Part shown: positions 10,894 to 22,476 of the stretch, one piece after another | Numbering within the stretch: the stretch's first letter is position 1 | How the letters are laid out: the number at the start of each line of letters is the position of its first letter | Assembly: GCF_023856365.1 (NCBI RefSeq) | Contig: NC_064541.1 | Location: 25,026,214 to 25,090,213, forward strand | Origin: Brienomyrus brachyistius | Lineage: Eukaryota > Chordata > Actinopteri > Osteoglossiformes > Mormyridae | Direction of reading: 5' to 3' | DNA: 64,000 nt | The notes under the pieces: model-generated | What the model was told of the DNA's origin: nothing | Database searches by the model: none | The model's input: the letters and a program-made list of their open reading frames with translations, nothing else | Position numbers and translations under genes: made by a program

Positions 10894-12843
10894 TCTAGAA
10901 TCTCTGAAACAAGGGCAGGTGCAGTAAACCTGCAGCAATCATGGTAACCAGTCATTACCTGGGGAAGGCAAACAAAAGAATCAAACTTATGTGTTGCTTT
11001 TGGAGTTTTGGCAACCTGGGGTGTAAATGATGATAGAATTACCTACACAACCAGTAAGAGTTTTGATTGGAGTACCCATAATTTTTAATTTCCTCAAGTT
11101 GACCTCATTGTGTTAATAAATAGATACAGATAACAAATTTAGAAATTTTTCACTAACTTTGATCCCTCAGTTTAAAATTAATGCTTGATGTCAGTCACTC
11201 AGGACCCTATTAATGAGCCTGTGGTTGCAGATTGTTTTACCTTTACATTCAGAAGTATTGATTCACTAATTATTAAAGACTTTAAAGTCTGTTATGCAGG
11301 TGTGTTGCTGAATGCCAAAAGATTTCAAAAGGATACTGCGTAGGGACCATGGGTTCCCTGCATTTGCACTTCCAATGAAGCCTGACAAATTCACGTTCCT
11401 CAGGTGATGACTCCATCAGAGCTGATGATAAAGACTAAATGGGACATATGGATTGGCAGAGTAAGACTATAAAAGTGCTATCTTTGATTTGCTTGTGTTC
11501 TCTGATTTGTTCTTCCAGCTCTATGATCATTTCCAGCAAGGTGTTAGTTTTACACCTTACACCAACATGTTAAGTTGGAGCTGAAGATCAAAATCATTCT
11601 GAATCTTGTCAGGAAAAGGACCAGGCTAAAGACCAAGGAATGTCACTTCTGCAAACATAATACTGTTATTCTGCAGGTTCCCTCAAAAACCAGCACCGAA
11701 TGTCTGTGTAGGTCTGGAAGCCAGTGGTACAGTCACTTGCATTACACTTGTAAGTCTGCTTTCGCTGCTTTTCATAATCTCCTGGCACTGGATTAAGTTC
11801 GATGTTTCTATGTTAACGGGACAAAGATTGGCCTCTGTACTTCTGCCGGAGCACCTGCCCCCATTTCCAAATGAGATTGCCCCATTTTGGATAAGAGACT
11901 GAACTTTTAAGCACAGCTATAACAAAAGGTAGGCAGCTTCATGATCTAAAGCAGCAAACTATAGCACATCTCGTCCGGGCACTTGTCTGTCTATCAGATT
12001 TGTATTGCTTGCATTGTCTTGTTTTGTATTAGTAATAAAACGACACACTAGTGGGATGGTGCATAACCTTAAGCGTTGGGCTTCAGAGTCCTTGTCCAAA
12101 AGGTGATGGTGTCAGTGTTGGGGCCTTGAGTGGAGTCTTTAACCATGACTGTTCCTGGGGTGTTAGATTCTGGCACAGATCCTAAGAAAAGCTTCCGCTG
12201 ATATATACGTCTGTCGCTCTCATGGAGAACAAGAGGGAACATGTGAAGGCAGCCCATTCCCGCATAGAGATGAATGAAGCACAACTGCTATACTGTGAAT
12301 CCTTTCTGGTGCCAAGCAGTGGCATTTCACAGAGAAGCATCCTATTTGTGTCACACTAAAATAAAACATGAAATAAATTATGTACATTTTCAGTATAAGA
12401 TAATGTTACATCAAAAGGATTTTTCTCTCTCTATGAACCTTAAAAATGAAATATCTTTTAATAACTGTACCAAGGAATTTAATGGGATGATTTTAACAGT
12501 TTAAAATTAGTGTGAATAATTTTATCATAAGTAATGATATGAACAGTGTTGTCATGAAACTGACCTCAGCACTGTTTTCCCTCAAAATGACTTATCAAAA
12601 CAGCCTCTATTAAATTAGTCAATTAAATGGCCTTAGATTCTATTTTCATTTACTGGGTTTGCAGGAAATTAAGGCCAAGATAGAAAGCAATAATTAGAGG
12701 ATTTAAATTAGAAACAGCTCCTGGAAGCTGCAGTTTCATAGTGACTTGACATGGTACTCAAGGTTAGCAGGAGATTACCTTAAGGTTACTTCAAAGTTCA
12801 AGCAAGTGTTTTGGTGTATTGATGTCAATGAGAGATTCAAAAA
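10849..12843. other. Unassigned intergenic stretch
   Basis: Beyond the tail of the open region above I see no gene, no recognisable transposon and no tandem repeat. Confidence 0.4.
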
Positions 12844-13250
12844 TATTAGATTAGATTAGATTAGATTAGATTAGATTAGATTAGATTAGATTCAACTTTA
12901 TTGTCATTACACATGTATAAATACAGGGGCAACGAGATTCAGTTTAGCATCTAATCAGAAGTGCAAAGAGCAGCAAGTGTGCAGCAAAAATATAGTTATA
13001 ATACGAGAGTGTGACAATATAATATAAGATATAGATCACCCATTTATTTCCTTCATGCATTCACAAGTCAAATGGCTCATTCAAATAGAGGCCATAAAAA
13101 TTTGATTAATAGTCGAAAACTGTTAAGGGGATGCAGCCAGGAACTCAGGGCTGAGGTGCCGTCTGAAGAGGTGGTTCTACATGCCTTTTTGAGGAGAAGG
13201 CTGATGGGATTCTGCAGTCTTGAGGCTTAGGGCAAGTTTGATCCACCACA
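12844..13250 (-). mobile_element. LINE 3' end with (ATTAG)n tail, minus strand
   Basis: About ten ATTAG units (12844-12892) are followed by TTCAACTTTATTGTCATTAC, the reverse complement of the AATAAAGTTGAAT tail that ends many teleost L2/Rex-type LINEs. The element therefore points leftward and the pentanucleotide is its terminal repeat. Sequence to about 13250 looks like its 3' untranslated region, with a purine-rich GGTTCTACATGCC stretch, but no coding domain is left. Confidence 0.6.
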
Positions 13251-13419
13251 CACACGCCAAAGTAGAGAACAAAATCAACAACACAGAGCTAGAATACAAA
13301 CGAGTACGTGTAAGTGTTTTGTAAGTATGTACTTTGGTTATTTGCTATATTTTTACAATTTCCCCAAAGGTAATTATTGTACAAATTGTACAACGACTGC
13401 TTCCAGTTCCTCACAGTTA

Positions 13420-13970
13420 GCAATAATCCCATCTTTTTTGCTTGTCCTTTATCTCTCAGGTCGTCTTTTCCCATTTTCCAGTCCAGCTTCTCTCATTTTT
13501 ATGTTCCCCATACAAGTTGAATACAATGTAGAGATTCTTCATAAGGAAATGAGATGCTCTAGTACGCTCATTTTCCTGATAACTTTTCACTTCTTCATAT
13601 GGTCAACATAAATGTTGATTTTGATCTGGTATTCGTTAGTTTATCCATTATGCTTCATCAATGTCTTCTTCTTCAGCCTTCCCTGAATTCATCATGTACA
13701 ACTGCTGATCGTGTACATTCTTTTGAAGTTGGTAGCTTATCTATCTAGAATGACTTTTAGCACAAATTTATTGGCAAATGAGAGAAATTGTGTAATAGTT
13801 TCAGTCTGTCAGATCTCCTTTGGAATTGGAAAGCAAACTGGTCTTTTCCAATCTTTTGGAGAGCAGCTCAGCTGTTCTCCAAATTTGATCAGCACTTTGA
13901 TTCTTCAGTTGCTTTTAATATGTCCAATGGGATGGTATTTATCTTTGTGGTCTTCCTATCAAGGCTAGTC
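13420..13970 (-). mobile_element. Degraded non-LTR reverse transcriptase fragment (possibly RTE-like), minus strand
   Basis: In changing minus-strand frames between about 13960 and 13740 I can read IPLDILKAT, then DWKRPVCFPIPK-like and KVILDR-like segments, in the order expected in a non-LTR reverse transcriptase (residues upstream of and within motif 1-2). Several stops and frameshifts break it. The RTE-like label rests on the order and wording of these short segments only; L2/CR1 origin is the alternative. Confidence 0.45.
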
Positions 13971-14884
13971 TGACTTCCACTTTAATTTTTAATTAAATAT
14001 ATCTTAGTTACTCATAATTCTATTGTAGATCTCCACTGTGTGTTCCTTCCATATTTGCTTGATTTATTTTTGTTAGTAATTATTTTCTCATCGGTGTTTT
14101 TAAACATGACCATTCGAAGCTGGAACTTTGTTTTAAGCATGTATGTCTTCTGGAGTTTGTTTATCCATGTTTATTTCTTCAGTGACTTTACAGATGCTGT
14201 TTTTGTTTTAATATTAGTATTTGACAACAGAAACCACTAGGAGTTACTAGTAATTTCTATCATCGGATTTTATCCAGAGGATGTTATAAATGACATCCAG
14301 TCCAGATTCCCAAGGTCCCAAACCCAGATACTTCCAGTCAGCGTTGATTGTCACCTACAGTAAATCAGTCAACCTTCAATAAATTTAAATATATTATGAC
14401 TATTGCTAAGGTAAGCTTCATCTTGGGTTTGTAATGTTAGGTAAGCGTGTTATACTAATGTTTTAGTCTTAGTTGTCTTGGATCTCAGTTTTTTGACTGT
14501 GTTGCAGTTTTAATTTCTTTTTGCTGTTTCTGAACTAGCTTCATGGATTTTGTTGGCAATTCACCAGACCTTATTTTGATTCAAAATCCCATCCTTGTCA
14601 CATGAATCCCAAGGTTCCCCCCTTGTCTGGGGACCTTGCAGTCAGCGAACCCGTTCCAGTTGGCACTGAATACTCAACTGTCAAGGGCGAAATCACTGAA
14701 AGCTGTTAAGACCGCACTTTGGCATGTGTCAGCGTCTGTTTTTGATTTGTGCATCTTTTTAGTAAAGTTTCTGTTTTTATTTATTGGTCTCGGTCCAGAG
14801 GAAGATGTCATAACAAAAGACTGAGCCTTCAATATGGATTCAGCCCAATTCAAGGATTTTCAAAGAACAAACAAAGCCTATTGC

Positions 14885-15095
14885 TTGTCACCTAGTAGAT
14901 GGGAGGTGTATCTCAGAAAGTTCTGAACTTGTGCCCCTATCCAGAAGGTTGTGGGTTGAAGTCCTGTGCTGGGCAGAATAATCAAATTATGAGCAAGACT
15001 CTTAGCCCCAACTTTTCTAGGGATGTTGGCCAACCCCTTGCTCTTTGATTCTGGCTTATATGTTGCTAAGAACAAAAGCATCTGCTAAATGAGTA
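14885..15095 (+). mobile_element. tRNA-derived SINE with LINE-like tail
   Basis: A B-box-like GGTTGTGGGTTGAAGTCC at about 14946-14963 follows a decayed A-box region. The 3' part ends with AAAAGCATCTGCTAAATGAG, a tail shared by many teleost SINEs and their partner LINEs. Plus-strand orientation. The copy is clearly old, with several substitutions in the promoter boxes. Confidence 0.65.
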
Positions 15096-15231
15096 GATGC
15101 AGCTAATCTATAATTCCATTACCAAAGTCATTACCCAGGAGATTGATAACATTGCTTTAATAGTAGGAGGGAATGAAATCTACTGCAGCCGTGGGCCATG
15201 ATATAAACTCATCCACTCATATGTTCATAGG

Positions 15232-15250
15232 ATATATATATATATATATG
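15232..15250. repeat. (TA)n microsatellite
   Basis: A short run of TA dinucleotides interrupts otherwise unique sequence. Confidence 0.8.
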
Positions 15251-15539
15251 TTAGTCATCTAGATTTGTGTTCAGTGTTTTTTGTTGCAGTGGTACCTAGT
15301 CCTTTATAGCTAGGCTAACCAGGACAGCTGACTACTGATATACTGGCCTCCACAGTCCAGCCATGGAGTAATGGGTACATTTAAGGTCTGATGCAGGCCT
15401 GCACTGCCGAGTATCACTCTCAAGGCCTCCAGCTTTAAAATATGTAGTTACGATCTCCAGAAACAAATAAAACAGGTGAAAACAGAATATCAGACAAACG
15501 AGAGTTATGGTGTCCCAGCCCTGAAGATACACATTAAAC

Positions 15540-17775
15540 GTGGCACTAAGAACCTTGCTGATTGCAATCCAAAAACAAACTGACATCTCCAATTCAACTT
15601 CTCTCCCTGACAACCGTAATGCATTTCATGCTTGTTTTGATCTTGCAAACAAAGGTCCTCCCATGCCAGTCTATGTCCCATCCAGCAACGGTGCATCCTG
15701 CTGGTGTTTTCATGGACATTTTTAACCTCCCCATGAGGGAGACTACAGTCGCCACCTATTCGAAAAACACTCCAATCATTCTGATTCTAATGAAACACAA
15801 AGTGGACATTTTAAAATCTACTGTTAGTAGCACTTGATCCCATTGTCATGAAGTTCTTTTATAGACTGGTCTGACCATCATCACATTATCTACCAGTACA
15901 GTTTATGTACAGGACACTCTATCCCACTCTAGCTCCATTGGACAATAAATAATAAATTATAAAACCTTTATAATCAGTTATATTTTTGTAAACTATAGTT
16001 CAGCATTTAGCACGGTCACCCCCTTATGGCTCATTGTTAGCAGAAATACATGCTACAGCGGTTATGGCGTGTAAAATATTATACTAAACTGAATGTATAT
16101 ATCTTTATGGAGGACTGACACACACACGTTAAACTCCTGTCTCTTTACCGTCAAGAAGAAAAACTTTATTAACACTTTACAACATTGGCTTAGCTCACAG
16201 CTGCCACCCATCGGTCATCAATACAAACTCCTTCACATATATACACTTGACAATTTGAAAGCACATTATTTATTTCTGTCAACACTCATTAATAAGTTAC
16301 TGGACTATGCTTCCATATGCAACTGGTTTCTGGTCTTTCTCACTGGCAGATGCCAGCATGTGTGGGTGAGAAACAAAAACTGCTGCATCCTGATCCATAG
16401 CACAAGCATCCCACAGAGTGATGCTCGGAGCCTGTGCCCCCTGTGCCCCCTGTACCCCCTGTACCCCCTGTCCACATCTGGCTGTGTGGATGGTGACGGT
16501 TACAGTTCTATCAAGAGAGATGGCGATCACTATTACGATCATTAACAAGAATAAGTCCACCTATCAGGATGAGGTTAAGCAGGCATTATTGGTACCTAGT
16601 TACACCTTTTAGGTTAGCAAGTTCACCATCTATGACTCTGTCATTAATCAATGACCAATTCTGAATTTGCTGTACGTGTGACACTGATTACCTTACACAA
16701 GGGTTCCCACAGGGGTACCAGTCCATATGTAGAACTCCACCAGCCAATGGAATGCTTACAAACAAACCCTTTTTTTTTCTCAAAGCGGAACATGGGATTT
16801 TATTCTTCAATATGATACTCCAAATACTCCAAAATATGGGATAGGTCCCGCTAGTAGAGATCTGTACATTTTGACCTGCCTCCGCGCAACAAATTTTATA
16901 CTGAAGATCCCTCCCCAGGTGTCAAGTGGGGAACCACTTATGTGTTAAACTGGTGAAATTCAAGCTCTTTTGTCTCATTCCTCCAGTATACGCTGGATCT
17001 TTAATCTTTGCACATATGGCTGTTTTTAATTTCCCTGATCATATCAAACTAATTCACATATTTAGAAGTTTGCCAACATCAGAGAATGATCCATGCAGCG
17101 GAACGCTGCTGCAGTTCTGCTCTCCCTTCACTGCAGGACATTTACACCAGGAGATGTAGGTCCAGAGCTGTAAGGATTGTAAAAGACTTGGTCTCACCCC
17201 AGTAACGAGCCGTTTCAGCCTCTGCAATCAGGCAGGCAGTTCCGCACCATCATGGCCAGGAGGAGAAAGACTCAGGAGGTTGTATCCTCAGGCCATTTGA
17301 CTCCTCAATCAGGACATGCCCCCTCTCTTTACAGTATAGTATTATAGTACATTATTATAGTACTTTATATATTATAGTATATTATTATAGTATAGTATTC
17401 TAGTATAGTATTCTGGACAGCAACCTTCTCAGGGTCTCATTGTCATCACTCCATATTGTCTCCATCATTATTAATGCACTGTTCAAGTCACTACACTGTC
17501 ACTCAGGTTTTTTACTGTTACACTGTTATGCTGTCATTGCATAATGAACTTTAACTTTATAACTGCATATTGCACATCTGTGAATCTGTTTCAATCTGTT
17601 TTATATTCAAAGTTCTATTTTAATTTTTTTATTTTTATTTATTTTTTTAATATCCCTTGTAACTGTATTCTTGCTTGTTCCTTCTTAAATGATTCTAATG
17701 TTGCAGTGAAAAGAGCCGTTCAGGATACATTTCACTGCATGTTGTGCCTGTATGACTATGCATGTGATAAATAAG
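15540..17775 (+). mobile_element. Degraded L2/Rex-type LINE, ORF2 linker through 3' tail
   Basis: Conserved pieces of one non-LTR ORF2 appear in the right order on one strand. They are a linker reading SLPDNRNAFHACFDLANKGP (about 15598-15657), reverse transcriptase segments NTLQHWL (about 16165) and CNWFLVFLTGRCQHVWV with STSIPQ (about 16318-16425; the usual text is a W.DFLTGR block then STGAPQGC), then NKNKSTYQDEVKQ (about 16545-16585). A C-terminal part follows with ARRRKTQEVVSSGHL (about 17250-17300), then a 3' tail ending TATGCATGTGATAAATAA (17757-17774). Many stops and frame changes make it inactive. The reverse transcriptase catalytic block is replaced by a CCCCCTGT-rich tandem (16436-16471). 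The single-insertion reading is inferred from order. Confidence 0.7.
16436..16471. repeat. Short tandem CTGTGCCCC/CTGTACCCC inside the LINE
   Basis: About four to five 9-bp units of CTGTRCCCC lie where the LINE normally encodes its conserved LSPLLYSLYT segment. A 9-bp period keeps frame, giving a repeated CPL/YPL peptide. Confidence 0.85.
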
Positions 17776-17785
17776 ACAAGTTATT

Positions 17786-18047
17786 TGTGGTGGAAGTGGA
17801 TGCCTCAAAAATGGAAGTAAGTACAACGCTACATCAGCATGTGGAGTCATCTGAGAACCTCTTTTTACGTGCCTTTTTCTCCAATTGCCCTTCTCCTGCA
17901 GAACATAATTACGATACCAGCAACAGGGAGCTGTAAAATGGTGCTAAAAGAATGGCAACTTCAGTTGGAGGGAGATAACTGTCCATTGGTTGTCACTGCA
18001 GATCACAGCAGCCTCGAGTACCTCTGGTCAGCAAAGTGCCTGATATC
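17786..18047 (+). pseudogene. Ty3/gypsy retrotransposon RNase H fragment
   Basis: Starting at about 17788 the frame reads VVEVDASKMEVSTTLHQ, then RAFFSNCPSPAEHNYDTSNR, matching the start of the RNase H domain of Ty3/gypsy polyproteins (D of the EVDAS segment and E of the NREL segment are catalytic positions in the family). A short deletion with a stop follows at about 17932. The later frame reads KEWQLQLEG and VTADHSSLEYL, the TDH(K)NLEY part of the domain. No LTR, protease or integrase is seen nearby, so this is an isolated broken relic beside the LINE tail. Confidence 0.75.
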
Positions 18048-18389
18048 ATGAGTCTTTTTGGTCTCACTTTCTCCACATTTTTGGTTCATGATCACTTACT
18101 ACAGTATCTGGAGTCTCAGAATAAGAATATGAATATGCACCTGGGACCTCATATATAAATCTTTGTGGATTTTATACTAAGAGGCTGCATACAAAGGAAG
18201 GTGGAATTGTGCATTCAAAAACATTCAGATAAGTAAAGCCGTGTGAACACATACTCCAGCACACTGCACCTCGTCAATATAATGTTAAATGTATATGCAC
18301 AAGTCTCTCAACCCAACTTCTCTTCATCCAGGATGAGTATGAACATGCTCTTCATAATGGTAAAAAGAAATAGGGCAAGAAGAGAAAAA

Positions 18390-18545
18390 AAAACTCAATG
18401 AATCTGAATTGGAGGGTCTGATTACTGAGGCAGAGGCCAGGAACCACTCCATCTTCGGACATCAGTAACAAAAGAAAGTTGAAGAAGTGGCAGATTGGCA
18501 AGACAAGTTCCCAATGATTAATCAGATACCTGGACTGGTCTTGTT
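18390..18545 (+). pseudogene. Possible Harbinger-type Myb/SANT-like relic
   Basis: In shifting frames the segment reads ELEGLITEAEARNHSIFGHQ and then KKVEEVADWQDKF-like text. This resembles the N-terminus of Myb/SANT-like proteins of PIF/Harbinger transposons and of NAIF1, which begin with an EL..L...V..R...IFG segment. It is short and contains a stop, so the assignment is tentative and no function is implied. Confidence 0.3.
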
Positions 18546-19869
18546 GAAAAACTGAAAAATCGCATTGTGGTGAGAACGGGTGAAGTCTGCTTCTTTGCGG
18601 TTACCCTTTTGAAAGCCGGCCTCACTGCAGCGGGATGGTTTTTGGAAGGTCTCGATTGATTCGTGAGCTCATCACAGGAAAATAAATCACTACAGTCCTT
18701 GAATACATGCTCCCTCCAAATGCTTCCATTTATGATGTTTACCGATAGTGCTTAAGATAGTTCTGCATCTCATTTCCTAGCCTTTTATAGCTACTTCACT
18801 GCACCTTATAAGGGACTTTTTCAAAACACATCCAACTGACAGCTGCCCTGTAACTCCTACCGATTCATATTTCTGTCCGTTCAGCACTCTTTGCTTATGA
18901 ATGCCTACTAAGTATATGTATATTCGTTTTTATGTATATACTCTCATTCCTATCACTTCATACTTAAATATCTACCACTATTTATTCCTGAATGTCTTTT
19001 GTATTCTGATCACTGAAGATTCTCTAATCTGATTTTTGCCCACGTCGCTTGCAATGTATGAACAGGAGAATTGTGCCAAACAATTTACACCAACCTGGTT
19101 TATGTGCCGATAAAAATATTCTATAGATTCCTAATTCTCACAGTTACATGGGGTTCTGTATTATTGCCATTACAATGGTAATTAAGACCATGCTTAACAA
19201 TGATTTATCCATGACCCAGTCTATACAGGAAAAAGATTAGGGGCCACAAAGCAGTCATGAGACACATCTTGATCCTTAATAATTTGGCAGTTAAAACTGT
19301 TTGGCAGATATGACCTAAACTAACAAACCACTTGTCCCCTGAGTCCTAAAAGGTTTTCTGCTCTAGTCACAAGAATATGGTAATCTACAGTTTTGATACT
19401 AACTTTTTAGTCCAGAACCACAAGCTGCCACAGTGCTATGTTGTAATTTTTATGGTAAATCATTATCCTTTCTGGCGTTAACTCAATATCCAGCATAAAA
19501 CTTAAAGAATCAACAGAACAAACATCAAATTTCTCAATTTCAAATTGTATGAAATCAATTGATGAGACAATGAAATGAATGCATACATATAAGCATCGTG
19601 ACAGTAGTAATGGTAACATTCTGCCCAAATAATTTGTCCTTATTTTAAGAATTGTGCTTTGTGTCACCTACAGCTTCGCTAAGGATATTTAAATCTTCTG
19701 CAACACAAATAAATACACAAATAACAACTAGAACTGAGGAAAAACACACGGTGATCTCTGTGACTGGAGGAAGGACTTGGAGACTAATAAGCAGGATGGG
19801 TGAGACAGGACAACACTACTTACAATAACACTGCAATTAAAAAAATAAGCACTTCAAAAATAGTTTTAC
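18546..19869. other. Unassigned AT-rich intergenic stretch
   Basis: No coding exon, RNA gene or nameable repeat is visible between the Harbinger-like relic and the next SINE. Confidence 0.4.
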
Positions 19870-20145
19870 ACGTCAGACTTGTCCCCTGAGCTATGAAGTT
19901 GTGGACCCCCTGTGTTGCATGGGTTAATTCCAGTGCCTCTGGTTTCTTATTGCAGTGCAAAAAACATGCAGTTTAGCTAATCAATATTTCTGAATTGCCT
20001 GTACAGTATGTGCTGTGCAATGAACCGGTACAGGGTGCCTCTGCTGGCTGAGTTTTCCACTGCCTTGTCCTGGATAAGGGCTTGGAGGGTGGATGGATGA
20101 ACAAATGGATAAATTGAATGGATGGATGACTGGATATATTTCATG
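19870..20145 (+). mobile_element. Degraded tRNA-derived SINE ending in GGAT-type repeats
   Basis: The left part (TGTGTTGCATGGGTTAATTCC, then TGGTTTCTTATTGCAGTGC) is a decayed version of the SINE seen at 43625-43940. The right part ends TGTCCTGGATAAGGGCTTGG followed by GGATGGATGA and further GGAT units, the usual tail of this family. Confidence 0.5.
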
Positions 20146-21929
20146 CTTACAGTATTTTCGGAAGTACAGATTAGGATAACTTAATTTTACACTTGTGGAA
20201 CAAACACAATCCCTCTGAAATAAAAGTACCCAATAAAGCTGGTAGACACCATTGGCAATGAAGCTCGGATGGATGGGAGACAGTAAGCTTGCTGCCTTAT
20301 CTAGATAATTGTTGATAGCTGTACCTGATGCAACACTGAGAATGATGTTTATATTCATGGTGAGCCCAGTGAAGTTATGTAATTGCTGGGATATGGAAAT
20401 CCTACGTTAAGTTATGTTTCAGTAAAAGGCAAACCTCATGGCCAAGAATCAACACCAAACTTAAATATTGTTCATGTAAGTAAGTATCTCCATGCAGAAT
20501 GACTCTGAGTATTGATGGAAGGAGGCTGGGCTTGCTGGGGCCCACCTGCTGACTCTTTGACAGTCCTGTTTTGTTCTTGCAAAGTCCCAAACTGTAATGT
20601 AGATTTCATCTGCTAAGTCACGTTCCCATATCGCTGTCATCATCGCTTATTACTGGTCGTGTCCCCTCACAAAACTGCCTAATACAAATCTCTTTTTAAA
20701 CTCTCTGCGCCTGTTTGTCCTGACAGCAAAACTGCTGTGGTCCCTCTTAGTAGCGCTTACATACTGAGAAGCTAATTGGGCAACTGTGTGGTAATTTGGA
20801 GGTAATTGGGCAATTAGGTGGTAATGTGGCAATGAAATAGGGGCATACTGATTGAGGCACTGGCTCCCCTTGAGATGGGTCTGTTCAACTGGTATATTTA
20901 AGATTTAAATTATTCAAACAGAGACCTTTAAATCACCCTAAGACCTTTTACTTTATTTTGTCCAAACAGTCATAGGGTGGGGGTGGGTTCAGTGTGATAT
21001 GACAGAAAACACTCGGGAGGATTGCACAGGCTGAGCAAGCCGGGGGTTAGTCAAACCAAGGCAGTCATGAGCAAAATCATGAGGCAAAAACGTCAGAGTC
21101 ATGGTGCTGGAGAGTTGAGAAGCCAGATAATTCGGTCCTATGAAGAAGGAAACGCTGGACAGAGTTTGACATGATGTGAGAGCTGGGGTTGATGAACAGA
21201 GGGAGGAACGCAAAAGGCTGATTAGGTCAGGGCTGCATGATAGACAAAAAGAAACCACTCGGTAAACAGCTACTTACAACAAAAATACCTCACACTGAGT
21301 GCAGGGTCATCCAGGATTATATTGTGGGTTTATCAGGTGAGGCTCCCTTCCTGATTAGGGGGTGTGACACTATGTGTGTCAGAGAGAAAATACGACCATA
21401 TTCCCAAGACACTTCTAATGTAATTCAAATGATTACCATTAGCTAATACAGAGTGTCTGTGGTGAAACAATGGGTCCTTCACCATCCACTGCTTCCATAA
21501 CCTGACCAGCCTGTCATACAAATAGGTGCCCCAGTGCAGGTGAGCTTCTAAGCGATCTAGAGGTCCAGTGAGGAGATGTACATATTTCTGAGACACATCA
21601 CATTCCTAAAACAAGTATCTTCATGCAAAGCACACAGTAATTAGCTTGTATTTATTATTTTACTTTAGTGACCCCAGTTAAAGCAGAAGTGGTACCTCCT
21701 CAGGTCTAGCTCTGTATCCTCAGGTGGGGGAAGCTTTTTCCTTCCCCAGTTATAGCCTAACCACTGAGGACAATAGCTGCTCTTGCCTGAGCACTGGTCT
21801 GTCTTGAAGAGCTGCTAGCCTGAGTAACCTCTCACCTGCCTCTGTTCTCTGAGAGTTCTGTTTCCATGGAGATATAATGGGTCCCATCAGAGTCTATCAC
21901 CGCCAGTTTATAGAGTAGGCAGGCTGATT
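20146..21929. other. Unassigned intergenic stretch
   Basis: I see no convincing gene. A purine-rich segment at about 20990-21250 resembles other dispersed teleost repeats in texture, but I cannot name a family or define ends. Confidence 0.35.
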
Positions 21930-22240
21930 GTGTCTGGCTGTGGTTTCGGATGTTTTAAAGAGAAGTTTCCCGTGTGTGTTTGTGAGTGTGTATGTGTGGG
22001 TTTTGTTTACGTTACACTACGGGGACCATTTTTCAGGTCCTCACAAAGATTTGTGAATACACTCAAAAAACTAAAAATGTCAAAAGTCTTATATTTTGTT
22101 TGGTTACTTGTGGGTAAGGTTAGGGCTGGGTAGGGGTTAAGGTCGTCATGTTGGGATTAGAGGTTTCCCCATAGAAATGAATGGGGAGTCCTCACAAAGA
22201 TATGATTACAAACCTGTGTGTGTGTTCTGCTGCCTGTTTG
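21930..22240. repeat. Dispersed teleost repeat with GGGGACC / CCTCACAAAGAT ends
   Basis: Following GTGTGT-rich DNA, the unit contains ACGGGGACCATTTTTCAGG and TCCTCACAAAGATTTGTGA. It then has a GGTTAGGG/GGGTAGGGG-rich centre, and closes with CCCCATAGAAATGAATGGGG and a second TCCTCACAAAGATATGATTA. This arrangement is common in fish genomes. A truncated relative is at about 7690-7850. Confidence 0.65.
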
Positions 22241-22476
22241 AAGGAAGCTACACTGCCAAGAAATAAGCAATACAAAGTAGTTAGACAAAGAGTGAGCTGA
22301 GATGGCCCATGAGTTCTAAGAAAGAGAAAAGAATCTGGAAATGCAACTCTTTGACAACTGGACAGGTCATAACAAAATGATGGAAAATAATAATATCAAC
22401 CGTATTTAATAAACAAGTTCTATTGCAACAGAAAGCAGTCATTCTATAAGCTAATTATCTGACAGTTTTATATATA

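Noticed and set aside
16297..16560. Minus-strand frame with Gln-Gly repeats resembling collagen
   Set aside because: It is the antisense of the 9-bp tandem within the LINE fragment.
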